Assembly: GCF_032884065.1 (NCBI RefSeq)
Contig: NC_088866.1
Span: 51,468,068 to 51,532,067, forward strand
DNA from: Artemia franciscana
Lineage: Eukaryota; Arthropoda; Branchiopoda; Anostraca; Artemiidae
Length of the DNA stretch: 64,000 nucleotides
Direction: 5' to 3'
The position numbers and the translations under genes are program-made. The notes below the pieces were generated by a model. It had not been told where the DNA came from, made no database searches, and worked only from the letters and a program-made list of their open reading frames with translations. Shown here one piece after another: positions 45,259-57,299 of this stretch (the first letter of the stretch is position 1; each line of letters starts with the position of its first letter).

Positions 45259-45298
45259 AGAGCTCATACCATGAGCTCTAGCTCATGGTATGGGCTCT
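45259..45298. repeat. 40-base palindrome
   Basis: Arms AGAGCTCATACCATGAG and CTCATGGTATGGGCTCT, one mismatch, around CTCTAG. It lies at the end of the R3 array. The equivalent place near 55050 has only one arm, so the palindrome arose by local inverted duplication. Confidence 0.85.
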
Positions 45299-45544
45299 AG
45301 CTCATGGCTCTAGCTACACCTCGTGCTCTACCAGCTCTACCACCTTGTCACAAGTGCCATATGAGCTCTTAGCTCTTGTTCTTGTTTGGAATAGTATATC
45401 AGAGAATCTGCCAGCTCAGTGTAACCACAGTGCCGCTGTGATTTGTTTTTTACAAAAATTTGTTTTTGTGATTTGTGATTTGTTTCAGACATATTTGCCA
45501 TTCCACCACATTTTATTTAATTAACTGTACCGATTGTTTATATA

Positions 45545-47165
45545 ATTAAATAAAAAAAACTAGTTTTTTTTAAACTGAAAGTAAGGAGCGACATTAAAAC
45601 TTAAAATGAACAGAAATTACTCCGTATATGAAATTGGTTGTCCCTTTCGAAATCCCTCGCTCTTTACGCTAAAGTTTTTAATTGTTTTAAAAAGTAGAAT
45701 TGTGGCAAAGAGTCAAACTTTAGCGTAAAGAGCGAGGGATTGCGGAGGAGACAACCCATTTCATATAAGGAGTAATTTCTGTTCGTTTTAAGTTTTAATG
45801 TCGCTCCTTACTTTCAGTTAAAAAAAACTATTTTTTTTATTTAGTTTATGAACGTTTTTCAATTAATGCATGTTTGATTTTGGCTCTCCGCACATAAATT
45901 GTTAAAATGAAATTTGCATATTAATTCTTTTTTTGGCTAAATGGCTTTCTCTTTTTTGATCAGACGATTTTGAGAAATAAGGGGTGGGGAAGGAGGCCTA
46001 GTTTTACTCCAATTTTTCGGGAACTTAAAAAGGCAACTAAAACTTTTAATTTTTAACGAAGGTTTTTATTAGTAAAAAATAGACGTAACTTAAGAATTAA
46101 CTTACGTAACAAACTTTTGTATTCTTATATTTTTATTATGTATATGAGGGGGTTTGTCCCCTCGTTAATACCTCGCTCTTTACACTAAATCTTAAGTTTT
46201 GTCCCAATTCTTTAAGAATGACCCCTGAATCAGAAAGGCCGTAGAATAAATAGTTGAAATTACTAAAAATACATTAGCATAAAGAGCTAGGTATTTATAT
46301 CCTCCTAAATACCTCGCTCTTTATGCTAAAGTATTTTTAGAACCTCTCATATGCGTAATAATCTCTCTTCGTCTTATGTTTTAATGCTTTTCCTTTCTTT
46401 CAATTGAAAAAAAATTTCATGTTTATTTTTCATTGTTTTTTTTATAGTAATTCTAGAAAATCCTGCGCCCTTTTCATTGAATTTCTGTTCCCCCATGACA
46501 TATTCATCCGAGGAAAGATCCTCCCACATAGCCCCCTCCCCTGAAACCAACTCCCCCCCAAAAAAACAACCTAAAAACGTCTGTACACTTCCCAATAACC
46601 ATTACTGTATGTAAACACTGGTCAAAGTTCGTAACTTGCAGCTCCTCCCCGAGGGACTTTGGGGGAGTAAGTTCTCCCCAAGGACATAGTTATTATAGTT
46701 TTCGACTATACGGAAAAAATGGTTATCTCAAAATTTTGACCCGTTGACTTTGGGAAAAAAAATGAGCGTGGGAGGGGCCCAAGGAGTCCTCCAATTTTTT
46801 TGGTCACTTAAAAAGGGTACTAGAACTTTTCATTTCCGTTAGAATGAGCCCTCTTGCGACATTATAGGACCATTTTTCTATTGGGTTCTCTGATACGCTG
46901 AATGTGATGGTGTGATTTTAGTTAAGATTCTGTGACTTTTAAGGGGGGTTTCCCCCTATTTTCCAAAATAAGGCAAATTTTCTTAGGCTCGTAACTTTTG
47001 ATGATAAAGACTGAATTTGATGAAACTTATATATTTAAAATTAGCATAAAAATTCGATTCGTTTGATGTATCTTTTAGCATCAAAATTCCTTTTTTTAGA
47101 GTTTCGTTTACTATTGAGCCGGGTCGCTCCTTACTACAGTTCGTTACCACGAACTGTTTGAATTT
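45545..47165 (-). mobile_element. R1-family element, reverse orientation, with palindromic end
   Basis: Ends at 47140-47159 in the inverted form of the R1 terminal hairpin (TACAGTTCGTTACCACGAAC). Reading leftward it has the same block order as 15281-16860. At its other end 45550-45690 and 45700-45840 form an inverted repeat of about 140 bases (words AAGTAAGGAGCGACATTAAA and CGCTCTTTACGCTAAAG with complements), so RNA or single strands could fold into a long hairpin. No transposase frame. Confidence 0.75.
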
Positions 47166-47865
47166 TTTCAAAACGCATTTATTTTTTTTTTACTATCGGC
47201 TGCGGTTTCGTTCTCTACTGTAAGTTATTTTTGTTTATCGGGGCTAGCAGGCTATCAAAACATCATAAAGATGTTTAAAAGCTCATATTTGAATGAAATT
47301 TGTATCTGCAGAAACAGCTGCAACCTAATAAATGATGAAGACAACCAATTCCTGTTTTAATTATTAATGAAAAAATGTAAAAGATGTTTCATGGCTCATT
47401 AAAAAAAATTGCTGCATATAGTACCTTCGATAATAAACAAAAAACTTTTTTTTAACTATAAAGATTTAAAAAAGATGATAACATGCTTTATGATGCGATA
47501 AATACTTATCTTTTGACAAGGTTTTTCAACCCAACATATTTTCTTTGTTGTTCAAGCCAAGCGAATGTAAGTTTCCTATGTAAGAGTTTCGGACATGGCG
47601 GTTCGGATAATGTATTTTGTGTTTTGATCTGACATGATCTGCAACTATTTTTAGGAATTATGGGCTATTGTATTTTTTTAGTATGGAACGGGATCGTCTC
47701 TTGCTAAGTTGCTAGCTACCGCTACAACCTGGATAAAAGAGACAACACAGGGGTTCAGGTAGCAAAGTCAATCAAACATGGCACCTCACTCCAAAAAAAA
47801 AAAACACTTTTCAAAAGCTGCTTGTGTTATACTTGTTAAAAGAGAGTGTGTTGCACCATCGACCA
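47165..47865. other. Dispersed-repeat sequence, no gene recognised
   Basis: Contains a copy of the R3 edge word TTGCTAGCTACCGCTACAACC at about 47710 and words shared with 41165-41215 (TTGTTCAAGCCAAG). Otherwise unassigned. Confidence 0.5.
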
Positions 47866-47869
47866 TCGA

Positions 47870-48960
47870 CCTTAACAAAACACATTTTTTCAAAGATAAT
47901 TACAAACAGGAAAAGCCTATACCTTTTTCTTAGTTGGAGCAGTAAGAGAAAAACCTAAGAGAATCAGGGAGTAATATGGCTAAATGCCCCAGAAAACCAA
48001 CTTTTCAAAAGCTGCTTATGTTATACTATCTCGTCTAATGAGAAGTGTGTTGTATAATCAACCATATAATGATTTAGAATTCCATAGTCATGATTAACTT
48101 TATGTATAGTTATGCTTAACGACACACATTTTTTCAAAGATAATTACAAACAGGAAAAGCCTATACCTTTTTCTTAGTTGGAGCAGTAAGAGAAAAACCT
48201 AAGAGAATCAGGGAGTATTATGGCTAAATGCCCCAGAAAACCAGCTTTTCAAAAGCTGCTTATGTTATACTATCTTGTCTAATGAGAAGTTAGTTTTATA
48301 ATCAACCATATAATTATTTAGAATTCCATAGTCGTGATTAACGTTATGTATAGTTATGCTTAACGACACACATTTTTTCAAACAGGAAAAGCCTATACCT
48401 TTTTCTTAGTTGGAGCAGTAAGAGAAAAACCTAAGAGAATCAGGGAGTATTATGGCTAAATACCCCAGAAAACCAGCTTTTCAAAAGCTGCTTATGTTAT
48501 ACTATCTTGTCTAATGAGAAGTTAGTTTTATAATCAACCATATAATTATTTAGAATTCCATAGTCGTGATTAACGTTATGTATAGTTATGCTTAACGACA
48601 CACATTTTTTCAAAGATAATTACAAACAGGAAAAGCCTATACCTTTTTCTTAGTTGGAGCAGTAAGAGAAAAACCTAAGAGAATCAGGGAGTATTATGGC
48701 TAAATGCCCCAGAAAACCAGCTTTTCAAAAGCTGCTTATGTTATACTATCTTGTCTAATGAGAAGTTAGTTTTATAATCAACCATATAATTATTTAGAAT
48801 TCCATAGTCGTGATTAACGTTATGTATAGTTATGCTTAACGACACACATTTTTTCAAAGATAATTACAAACAGAAAAAGCCTATACCTTTTTCTTAGTTG
48901 GAGCAGGAAGAAACAAACCAGAAGGAATCAGGGAGCTATCAAAGTCAAATATGGCTCAAT
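47870..48960 (+). repeat. 244-bp satellite, about 4.5 copies
   Basis: The word AACAGGAAAAGCCTATACC recurs at about 47905, 48149, 48381, 48625 and, with one change, 48869. The spacing is 244 apart from one 232-base interval caused by a 12-base deletion. Each unit carries the perfect hairpin word CAGCTTTTCAAAAGCTG. Middle units are almost identical, pointing to recent amplification. Confidence 0.92.
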
Positions 48961-49734
48961 ACCCGAGAAAAACTTTTCAAAATATGTTTGTATTATATTA
49001 ACTTTTAGTTACTATATATTGTGGTCTACTCTTTACTAGATATCAACATCTCTGCAACCGTGATGCCGATGTCTCTTTTTATATTGAATATACCGATTCG
49101 TTGTTTAACTATAGGCTGGAGTTTGTTCTTTACTATAAACAGAGAAGCAACTTTTCAAAAGATACTTTTGTTATATTATTACTTGGTTTCAGCTATATCC
49201 GATGAAACTTACATAGTCCCCATTTATAATGAACTCTATCGAAAACATTTTTTTATTTTTCATCGTCTTTTTTCTAGACACTGTAAAATAAGGAGTTATA
49301 CCGATCCTTTTTGCAATTATGTTTTATATTTACTTTCAATTGCTACGTTCCATGGTTTGTTCTCTGCTATGTTTCAAATATCTCTTCATCCATAACATAG
49401 ATGCCCCAATTTATATTGCTTTACGTAACCATAGGCTTTTTATCATTCTTTACTAAAACTCTCAGAGAATACTTAAGTGGGGAAAATCAATTGACAAAAG
49501 GATAATATATGCCTGTCACTATAGCACTACTACTACTACTTCTACTGATACTAGTACTGCTTTTAAACTGCTTTATTGACAGTAATAAGTTCAAAATTTT
49601 GGGGTACTGTAGTATTATCAATAGTATTATTGATTCTGCTCTTAGAATAGAACGAAATCAAAAGAGCGTAAGTGTCACCAGGTTGTTAAAGAGTATAGAT
49701 AATTTGTCGGGGAATGGTATTAAGTTTTGTTTTT

Positions 49735-49945
49735 CAGGTCAACTAGAGGAAGTATAAAACTAAATTAAACAATAGCCTACTATTCGTATCAAGATTTTAA
49801 AAAGGGTTTGTGTTGTTAAGGGTTGCTGAAAAAGATTGTCCAGGATACAAATAGCTGACCAAACCGTGAATTCTAATTAAAATAAAACGAAACATTTAAA
49901 CCATTAATTTCTTAATTAATTCCTATTAGTTTTCTTCCTGAAAAG
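49735..49945 (+). repeat. Repeat also present at 52000-52200
   Basis: Shares TATAAAACTAAATTAAACAA, CAAGATTTT, a TTGCTGAAAAAG block and ATACAAATAGC in the same order with 52005-52190. The R1 element starting at 49950 follows directly. The upstream frame at 49509-49757 (Leu-rich from CTA repeats) is not convincing as a gene. Confidence 0.7.
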
Positions 49946-49949
49946 GACT

Positions 49950-50462
49950 ATTTAACAGTTCGTGGTAACGAACTGTAGTAAGCAGCGACCTGGCTCAATA
50001 GTAACCAAAACTCTAAAAAACAGAAATTTGATACCAATAGTTACATCGAAAGAATCACATTTTAATGCTGATTTTAAATATGTAAATTAAATTAAAAAAA
50101 CAAGTTTTTTAAGGTGAAAGTAATGAGCGACGTTAAAACTTAAAACGAACAGAAATTACATCGTATATGAAAGGGGCTGCTCCTCATCAACGCCCGCTCT
50201 TTACGCTAAAGTTTGACTCTTTCTATCAACTCTGCTTTTTAAAACAGTAATTGTTTACTGTTTTCTAAAATAAGGCAAATTTTCTCAGGCTCGTAAATTT
50301 TGATGGGTAAGACTAAACTTGATGAAACATATATATTTAAAATCAGCATTAAAATGCGATTCTTTTGATGTAGCTATTGGTATCAAAATTCCATGTTTTT
50401 AAGTTTTGGTTACTATTGAGCCGGGTCGCTCCTTAATACAGTTCGTTATCACGAACTGTTTG
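49950..50462. mobile_element. Short R1 element with inverted termini
   Basis: About 510 bases bounded by the R1 terminus in both orientations: AACAGTTCGTGGTAACGAAC at 49952 and the inverted form ending near 50461. The termini match over roughly 130 bases. The interior is the AAGTAATGAGCGACG block with CGCTCTTTACGCTAAAG. It looks like a deletion derivative of the longer element at 15281-18260. Confidence 0.78.
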
Positions 50463-51915
50463 ATTACATCAAGTTTAGTCTTACCCACCAAACGTTACGA
50501 GCCTGAGAAAATTTGCCTCATTTTAGAAAATAGGGGTTAATACACTCTAAAAGTCATGGAATCTTAACAAAAATCACACCATCAGATTCAGCGTATAAGA
50601 TAACCCTACTGTAGAAGTTTCAAGCTCCTATCTACAAAAATGTGGAATTTTGTATTTTTTACCAGGAGATAGATCGTGGATGCGTATTTATATATTTTTT
50701 ATTTGTTTATTCATTTTTTCCCCTGGGATGATCTTATCGACCCAGTAGTCCTATAATGTTGCGAGAAGGCTCATTCTAAAGGAAATTAAAAGTTCGAGTG
50801 CCCTTTTTAAGTGACCAAAATATTGGAGGGCAGCTAGGCCCCCTCCCGCGCTCTTTTTCTCCCAAAGTCACCGGAATAAAATTTTGAGATGGCTATTTTA
50901 TTCAGCAGTATCGAAAAACTTCATAACTATGTGTTTAGGGCTGATTTACTCCCCCACAGTCCCCGTGAGAGGGGCTGCAAGCTACAAACTTTGACCAGTG
51001 TTTACATATAGTAATGGTAATTGGGAAATGTACAGACGTTTTTAGTTTTTTTTGGTTGGGGGAGGAGGGGTTGAGGAGAGGGGGTTAATTGGAGGGATCT
51101 TTCCATAGGGGAAGAGAATTTCCATGAAGGGTCGCAGGATTTTCTTAGCATTATTCAAAAAACAATGAAAAAATAAATATGAAATAGTTTTTTCAACTGA
51201 AAGTAAGGAGCAGCATTAAAACGTAAAACGAACAGAAATTATTACTCATATGAGGGGCTCACCTCCTCCTAATAATTCGCTCTTTACGCTAAAGTATTTT
51301 TAGTAATTTCAACTATTTATTCTACGGCCTTTATGATTCAGGGGTCATTCTTAAGGAATTGGGCCAAATTTAATTTAGTGTAAAGAGCGAGGTATTGACA
51401 AGGGGGCAAACCCCCTTCATATCCTATACGTAATGAAAATATACGGATATAGAAGTTCGCTATGTAAGTTAATTCGTAAATTATGAAAATGTTTTACTAA
51501 TAAAAACTATGAAAAAGCCTATCAGCCAAAAAAAAAATATGCAAATTTCGTTTTAATTATTTGTGTGCGGAGAGCCAAAATCAAAACATGTATTAATTCA
51601 AAAACGTTCAGAAATTAAATAAAAAAGGTTTTTTTTTTAGCTGAAAGTAAGAAGCGACATTAAAACTTCAAACCAACAGAAATTACTCTGTATATGAAAG
51701 GGGTTGTCCCCTCCTCAACGCCTCGCTCTTTACGCCGAATTTTTTTACTGTTTTGAAAAGTAGGGTTGAGAGAAAGAGTCAAACTTTTGCGTAAAGAGCG
51801 GGGCGTTGAGGAGGGAACAACTCCTTTCATATGCGGAGTAATTTCTTTTCGCTTTAAGTTTTCATGTCGCCCCTTTCTTTCAGCTAAAAAAAAAACTTGT
51901 TTTTTTTTATTTAAT
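50463..51915 (+). repeat. R1-family block ending in a 290-bp palindrome
   Basis: Continues in + orientation with the R1 block order seen at 15405-16860 (words ATCAAGTTTAGTCTTACCCA, AAATCACACCATCAGATTCA, TACATATAGTAATGG). It finishes with an inverted repeat, about 51620-51760 against 51775-51915 (AGTAAGAAGCGACATTAAAA and complement, CGCTCTTTACGC and complement), the same arrangement as at 45550-45840. Confidence 0.75.
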
Positions 51916-51999
51916 GTCTATGTAAAACGAACATAAATTAGTTAAAAAAAAAATTCCTCTAAAAAGGTTTTCCAAAGAACCACAAAGAACAGACAATTT

Positions 52000-53370
52000 T
52001 CTGGTCAAATAGAGGAGGTATAAAACTAAATTAAACAATATTGTTTGTGTCAAGATTTTCAAAAGGGTGTATGCTGTTAAAGATTGCTGAAAAAGTTTCT
52101 CCAGCATACAAATAGCAGGGCATATTATAAATTCTTATAGAATAAATGAAAGGATTTAAACTATTATTTTCTTTTTCCCTGAAAATGACGATGACTATCT
52201 AGAACGATTATAAATTAATCTAAAAAACTTTTTTCAAAAAATAAAGTATTCAAAGAAAAGGAAAGAACTTTATTAACCTTAAAATCAACAAGCAAAAATC
52301 AAATAATATACCACGCGTGAAACTACTGCAAATCTGCACCAATAAATAAATTTAACCAAAAATGAACAGAATTTACATTAAATAACCGAGTCAAACTCAA
52401 AATGATTAGTAATTAATATGAAATTGCTCTTTACTAAAAAAAAAAGTGCAAATGAATGTGCTTTGTCAGTTTAATACACAAGTGCTAATATTAATTCTAA
52501 AGTTTTATTAATTTTGGTCTTATGAAAAATATTTAAAATGCACTTTTTTCAGTAGAGTTTCAATAAACTTGTAAAGCTTGTAAAATGTAGTTTTTTTTAA
52601 AGATTGCTGAAAAAGTTATCGATTTATGAAAAAGTTTATAGAAAAAAGCGAAAATATTTAGACTATTATTTTCTTCTCTGAAAAAAACGATAACTTTATA
52701 AAACGAACAGAAATTAATTTAAAAGCCTTTAAAAAAATAAGTTTTTCAAGGAAAAGTAAAGAACTCGATTAAACCAAAAATGGGCAAACATAAAATTAAA
52801 TAATCTACCATTTGTAAAACAACCGCAAATCAGTATCAATGAATAAATGTAAAAACTAACATAAATTACAATAAATAACCGAGTCAATCTCGAAACGACA
52901 AGAAATTAACGTGAATTTGTACTTTACTGAAAAAATATAAATGAGTATAAATATAAAATATATAAAAATATAAATATATAAAATATATAAAAATATAAAA
53001 TATAAAAATATAAATATAATGAGCTTTGGCAGTTTAGTACACATGTGCTCATATTATTTCTGAAGTCTTAATAATCTTGGTTTATCAAAAATACTTAAAA
53101 CATAGTTTTTTTTTTAGTGAAGTGCAAGTTGTGTTCTGGCTTTGAGAAGGCGTTGGTTTCGTGAGTCCTACTTATATTAATTTCTGCTCGTTTTGAGTTT
53201 GATTCGGTTATTTATTGGAATTTCTGTTTGTTTTGGTTTTCATTTATTTATCGATTCTGATTTGTTGTAGCTTTACGTAAGATAGATTATTTGATTCTAT
53301 GTTTGCTCTCTTTTGCTTGAATAGACCTCTTTATTTTTCTTTGGAAAAATTATTGTAAAAAATGTTGTTT
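52000..53370. repeat. Diverged direct and inverted copies, AT-rich
   Basis: 52210-52575 and 52735-53100 are direct copies offset by about 525 bases (words TAAATAACCGAGTCAA, AACTACTGCAAATC / AACAACCGCAAATC, CAGTTTAATACACAAGTGCT / CAGTTTAGTACACATGTGCT). 53180-53350 holds an inverted copy (TTTGATTCGGTTATTTATTG). A TATAAAAATATAAA microsatellite lies at 52935-53018. No gene. Confidence 0.75.
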
Positions 53371-53639
53371 TTTTTATGTTAACCTGGGTAAGTATCTAGG
53401 ACTGTCGATAGGAAAGCAATTATTTCAGAATAATAACATGATAAGATGATATCAGCTATTTCATTTGCATCACGGTCGGCTTCAAACTCAAGCGCAACAG
53501 CAGACTTCATACATAATTTTTTGTTTTATTTCAGTATTTCAGTTAGGATATCAGAACTTCAGTCTTCTGATTTCTTGCTCACGTAATTTTCGGACTTGAC
53601 ATTCGCTATCGCCGCTGCAAGCCTCTGAAATACATGACC

Positions 53640-55190
53640 ACAGACCAGTGCAATCGGAAAGAGATATGTGCTCTTTGTTTTTTATGGCAATTGGAATTAA
53701 TCAAGTGACATATAGCAATCACAAACTCTGTCGATCTGTTGGTCTGTCTGTCTGTCGGTCTGTCGGTTCCGGTTTTGCTACTTTAAGCACTTCCAGGTAA
53801 GCTAGGACGGTGAAACTAGAAATAGTCGTTTTACCGATTTGACCTTCTGGGGGAGGGGAGTGGGGGGCCTGTTAATTCGGAAAAAATAGAACAATTGAAG
53901 TATTTTTAACTTACGAACGGTTGATCAGATCTTAATGAAATTTGATTTTTGGAAGGATGTCGTATCTCAGAGCTGTTATTTTAAATCCCGGCCGGATCTG
54001 GTGACATTGGGGGGGGGATTTGGGAGGGGGAAACCTAAAATCTTGGAAAACACTTAGAGTGGAGGAATCGGGATGAAACTTGGTGGAAAAAATAAGCACA
54101 AGTCCAAGATAAATGATTGACATAACCGGAACGGATCCGATCTCTTTAGGGTAGTTTGGGGGGGGGGGGGTAATTCTGAAAAATTAGAAAGAATGAGCTA
54201 TTTCTAACTTACGAACAGGTGATCGGATCTCAATGAAATTTGATATCTAGAAGGATATCGTGTCTCAGAGCTCTTATTTTAAATCCAGACCGGATCTGGT
54301 GATATTGGAGGGGAAACCTAAAACTTGGAAAACACTCAGAGGAAAACACTCACTTGGAAAACACTCTTAGAAAATACTTAAAGCGGTGAAATCAGGATGA
54401 AACTGGATGGGAAGAATAAAAACCGGTCCAAGATAGGTGACTGACAGAACCGCACCGGATCCACTCTCTTTGGTGGAGTTAGGGGGGAGGGGTAGTAATT
54501 CGGAAAATGAGAAACAATGAGGTATTTGTAACTTACGAAAGGGTGATCAGATCTTAATAAAATTTGATATTAAGAAGGAACTCATGTCTCAGAGCTCTTG
54601 TTACAAATCCCGACCAGAACTTTTGATATTGGTGGTAGTCGGAGGGGGAAATCTTGGAAAACGCTTATAAACGTCGTAGATACGTGATTGATGTAACCGG
54701 ACTGGATCCGCTCTCTTTGGTGGAGTTAGGTGCTGGGGTTCAGTGCTTTGGCGAGTTTGGTGCTTCTGGACGTTCTAGGACGATGAAAATTGGTGGGCAT
54801 GTCAGGGAGCTGCACAAATTGACTTGATAAAGTCCTTTTCCCCAATTGTACCATCTGGGGGGCTGAAGGGAGAGGAAAAATTAGAAAAATTGAGGTATTT
54901 TTAACTTAGAGTGGGTGATCGGATGTTAACGAATTTTAATATTTAGACGGACCTCGTGACTCAGAGCTCTTATTTTAAATCCCGACCGGTATTAAGCCTC
55001 TGATTTTCTTTTAAAGCAATCTATTGATTCTTCGAATTTTGCTAGAGCTCATACCATATGACCTCTTGGTTCTTGGCTCTTCCGACCTCGTCATAAGTGC
55101 CATATGAGCTCTTAGCTCTTGTTTTAGTATTGGAAGTGATCGTCTCTTACTAGGTTGCTAGCTACCGCTACAACCCGGATATTCAAGTAC
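53640..55190 (+). repeat. R3-family tandem array, second locus
   Basis: Same unit as 41240-45215: CAAGTGACATATAGC at the start, CACTTCCAGGTAAGCTAGGA, then CTTAATGAAATTTGAT markers near 53928 and CAATGAAATTTGATATC near 54230, and TGTCTCAGAGCTCTTATTTT blocks. It ends with AAGCCTCTGATTTTC and TTTTGCTAGAGCTCATACCA, as at 45210-45280. The edge word GGTTGCTAGCTACCGCTACA occurs at 55146. It is more diverged than the first array. Confidence 0.85.
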
Positions 55191-55483
55191 TTTAATTACT
55201 ATTGGCTATATTTCATTCTTTAATATAATGCAGTTTACAATGTTTTGCGGTTTCTTTGCGGATATCTTTTATTGGCATTTTCTTATTTGGATTAGTAAGA
55301 GACGAGCTTCAGAGATTGAGGCATCCAACTAAACCCAATATGTGCCATGATTTGTTCTTTACTAGGTTTCAGCCATCTCTACAGCCATGATACCGATGAA
55401 ACTTACATAATCCCTACTTATAATTAACCCGACCGATTCTTTATACACTTTTTTAAATTCAATATCATGTCTTATATGTGACA

Positions 55484-55940
55484 TATTTTTCATAAGTCTC
55501 CGACAGCACAATTGTAAGCATACCCACTTGTCATGAGAGTGACTGGGGCTCAGTTCCCTGTTGGTGGGAATTTTTAATATATTGACTTTAAATATAATCT
55601 TACAAGCTTATGGCAAAAAAATAGAATTCCACATTTTTGCAGATTGGAGCTTGAAACCTTCACAATAGGATTCTCTGATACGCTGAACCTGGTGATGTGA
55701 TTTCTATTCAGATTCTGTGACTTTTAATAGGCTCGTAACTTTTGATGGGCAAGACAAAACTTGATGAAACTTATATATTTAAAGATTAGCATAAAAATCT
55801 TTTCTTTTGATATAACTTGTAAAGGCTTGAAAGGTTATATTTAAAGTCAATATATTAAAAATTTCCTCCAACGGGGAATTGAACCCTGGTCACCTGCGTG
55901 ATAAGTGGGTATGCTTACCCTTGTATTGTCGGAAACTTAT
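55484..55940. mobile_element. Element with inverted tRNA-Asp-like termini
   Basis: Left end (55490-55580, + strand) and right end (55830-55935, - strand) are inverted copies. Each reads like a tRNA: GTAAGCATACCCACTTGTCA on the left, and on the right (- strand) GGTAAGCATACCCACTTATC followed by ACGCAGGTGACCAGGG and TTCAATTCCCCGTTGG. The order matches the anticodon, variable and T arms of tRNA-Asp. The left copy keeps a GTC-type anticodon, the right has changed it. The outer word is CATAAGTCTCCGACA / TGTCGGAAACTTATAG and the inner word TATATTGACTTTAAATATAA. R1-family sequence fills the centre. Confidence 0.68.
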
Positions 55941-55959
55941 AGAAATACCTACCTATATA

Positions 55960-56734
55960 TCTTCTATATATATAAAAATAAGTTGTCTGTCTGTGTGTCT
56001 GTCTGTCAGGTGACGTCATGTTTCTGTGTCGACTGACGTCATGAAGTTAGTTGTCGTCATTTTTGTTATGACGGTGACGTCATTAATGGTATTTAAGACA
56101 TGCGTTCACGGAAAAATGTTTAATTGTAAAATGACTGAAGAACCTACAATGGCAACAGCCGAGGAAGCTGCTCAAAGAGTCTATGCCAAAAAACTTGCTG
56201 CTGATAGAGAAAGTAAGAAAAGAAAGCGTGGATATAACCGGGAATATAAATGACGACCGGGACACAGGGACACAACTACAACGGGGACGCTGGGGGCACA
56301 GGCGGGATATATAATTGACGACTGAGACACAGGGATTGTTTGAATAGAAATTACAGACCGGGACACCGGGACACAAATGACGACCAGGACACTGGGACAC
56401 AGGGAATATAAATGACGACCGGGACACTCAAAGAGAAATTACAAACTGGGACAACAGGACACAAATGACGACCGGGACACAGGGAATATAAATGCTATTT
56501 ATATGCACAGACAATGGGACAGCGAAGAATGTTGTATATTCGCATGTTTTACGTAGTTAAAAACATATATTTATATCTATCTCTATTCACAGGTGGGACA
56601 CAGGGACACAGCTACAATGGCGCGTAACTAATATGGCGCGTAACGACTTACGCGCGCGGGGGGGCTTGGTGGGGGCGCGAAGCGCCCCACCAACTAGGTG
56701 TTGGGGTGGCGCGAAGCGCCACCCCAACAGCTAG
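55960..56734 (+). mobile_element. Helitron, non-autonomous
   Basis: Starts with TC after an A (TCTTCTATATATATAAAAAT), followed by GTCTGTCTGT repeats and GACGTCATG words typical of arthropod Helitrons. It ends with a GC-rich hairpin (arms TTGGGGTGGCGC and GCGCCACCCCAA, loop GAA, 56701-56727) and CTAG at 56731-56734, followed by T. The interior has a fragment encoding AADRESKKRKR (56083-56253), a piece of the Helitron N-terminal repeat, and a minisatellite of ATGACGACCGGGACAC (56250-56490). No Rep/helicase. Confidence 0.85.
56250..56490 (+). repeat. Minisatellite GACGACCGGGACACAGGG-type
   Basis: Irregular repeats of GACGACCGGGACAC, GGGAATATAAATG and AATTACA(G/A)AC. This lies inside the first Helitron. 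Shorter and longer spacings alternate, so there is no single clean period. Confidence 0.75.
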
Positions 56735-57299
56735 TATATCTATATAAAAATGTAGTGTCTGTCTGTCTAGTCCGTCTGTTTATAGTCTTCTATAAAAAAG
56801 GGAAAAAACTGAAAAAAGGAAGAAACTAAAAAAAAAGCACAATTTTTGTTTATCCGTGGTTACTTTTTCTGGTTTTGTAAGTATTTTCTTGGAATTCCGC
56901 TATGGTTCAAAAATAGTTATATTATACGAAAATTCGGAATATTTGATATTACTGCTACAATGGATCAACAATACGACCGATTTCTTAGAAGGTCTAGAGA
57001 AAATAGAATAAATTTTCCCCTTAATTATCTCATTTAATGGAAAAGCAGTTTTGTCGTTATTTCTGTAATAAAATTGATTTTTATGCGCTAAGTTTATGGG
57101 TGCTATTTTATGAGTTATGTTATTATTTATAGGTTCTGTTTTGTGAGTGGTTTTTTGAGTTATGTGCAAAAAAAAAAACCAGCTATGATTTACAGATTTT
57201 CATTACAAGTGGTATTTTTATATTTTTCAGTTTTCTTTCCATACCTCTGTGTACATCTTTCGTATGTAAAGAGGGCATAAATAATTTATTATTATTATT

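Noticed and set aside
47870..48960. CRISPR-like array
   Set aside because: Regularly spaced repeats, but the whole 244-bp unit is repeated with no unique spacers, in a eukaryotic context.
55484..55580. Functional tRNA-Asp gene
   Set aside because: Only the 3' two thirds resemble tRNA-Asp, the acceptor stem does not close, and the sequence is present as a diverged inverted pair.
56083..56427. 114-codon - strand frame with SRSSFIFPVS and CPGRHLC repeats
   Set aside because: Produced by the GACGACCGGGACAC minisatellite of the Helitron.
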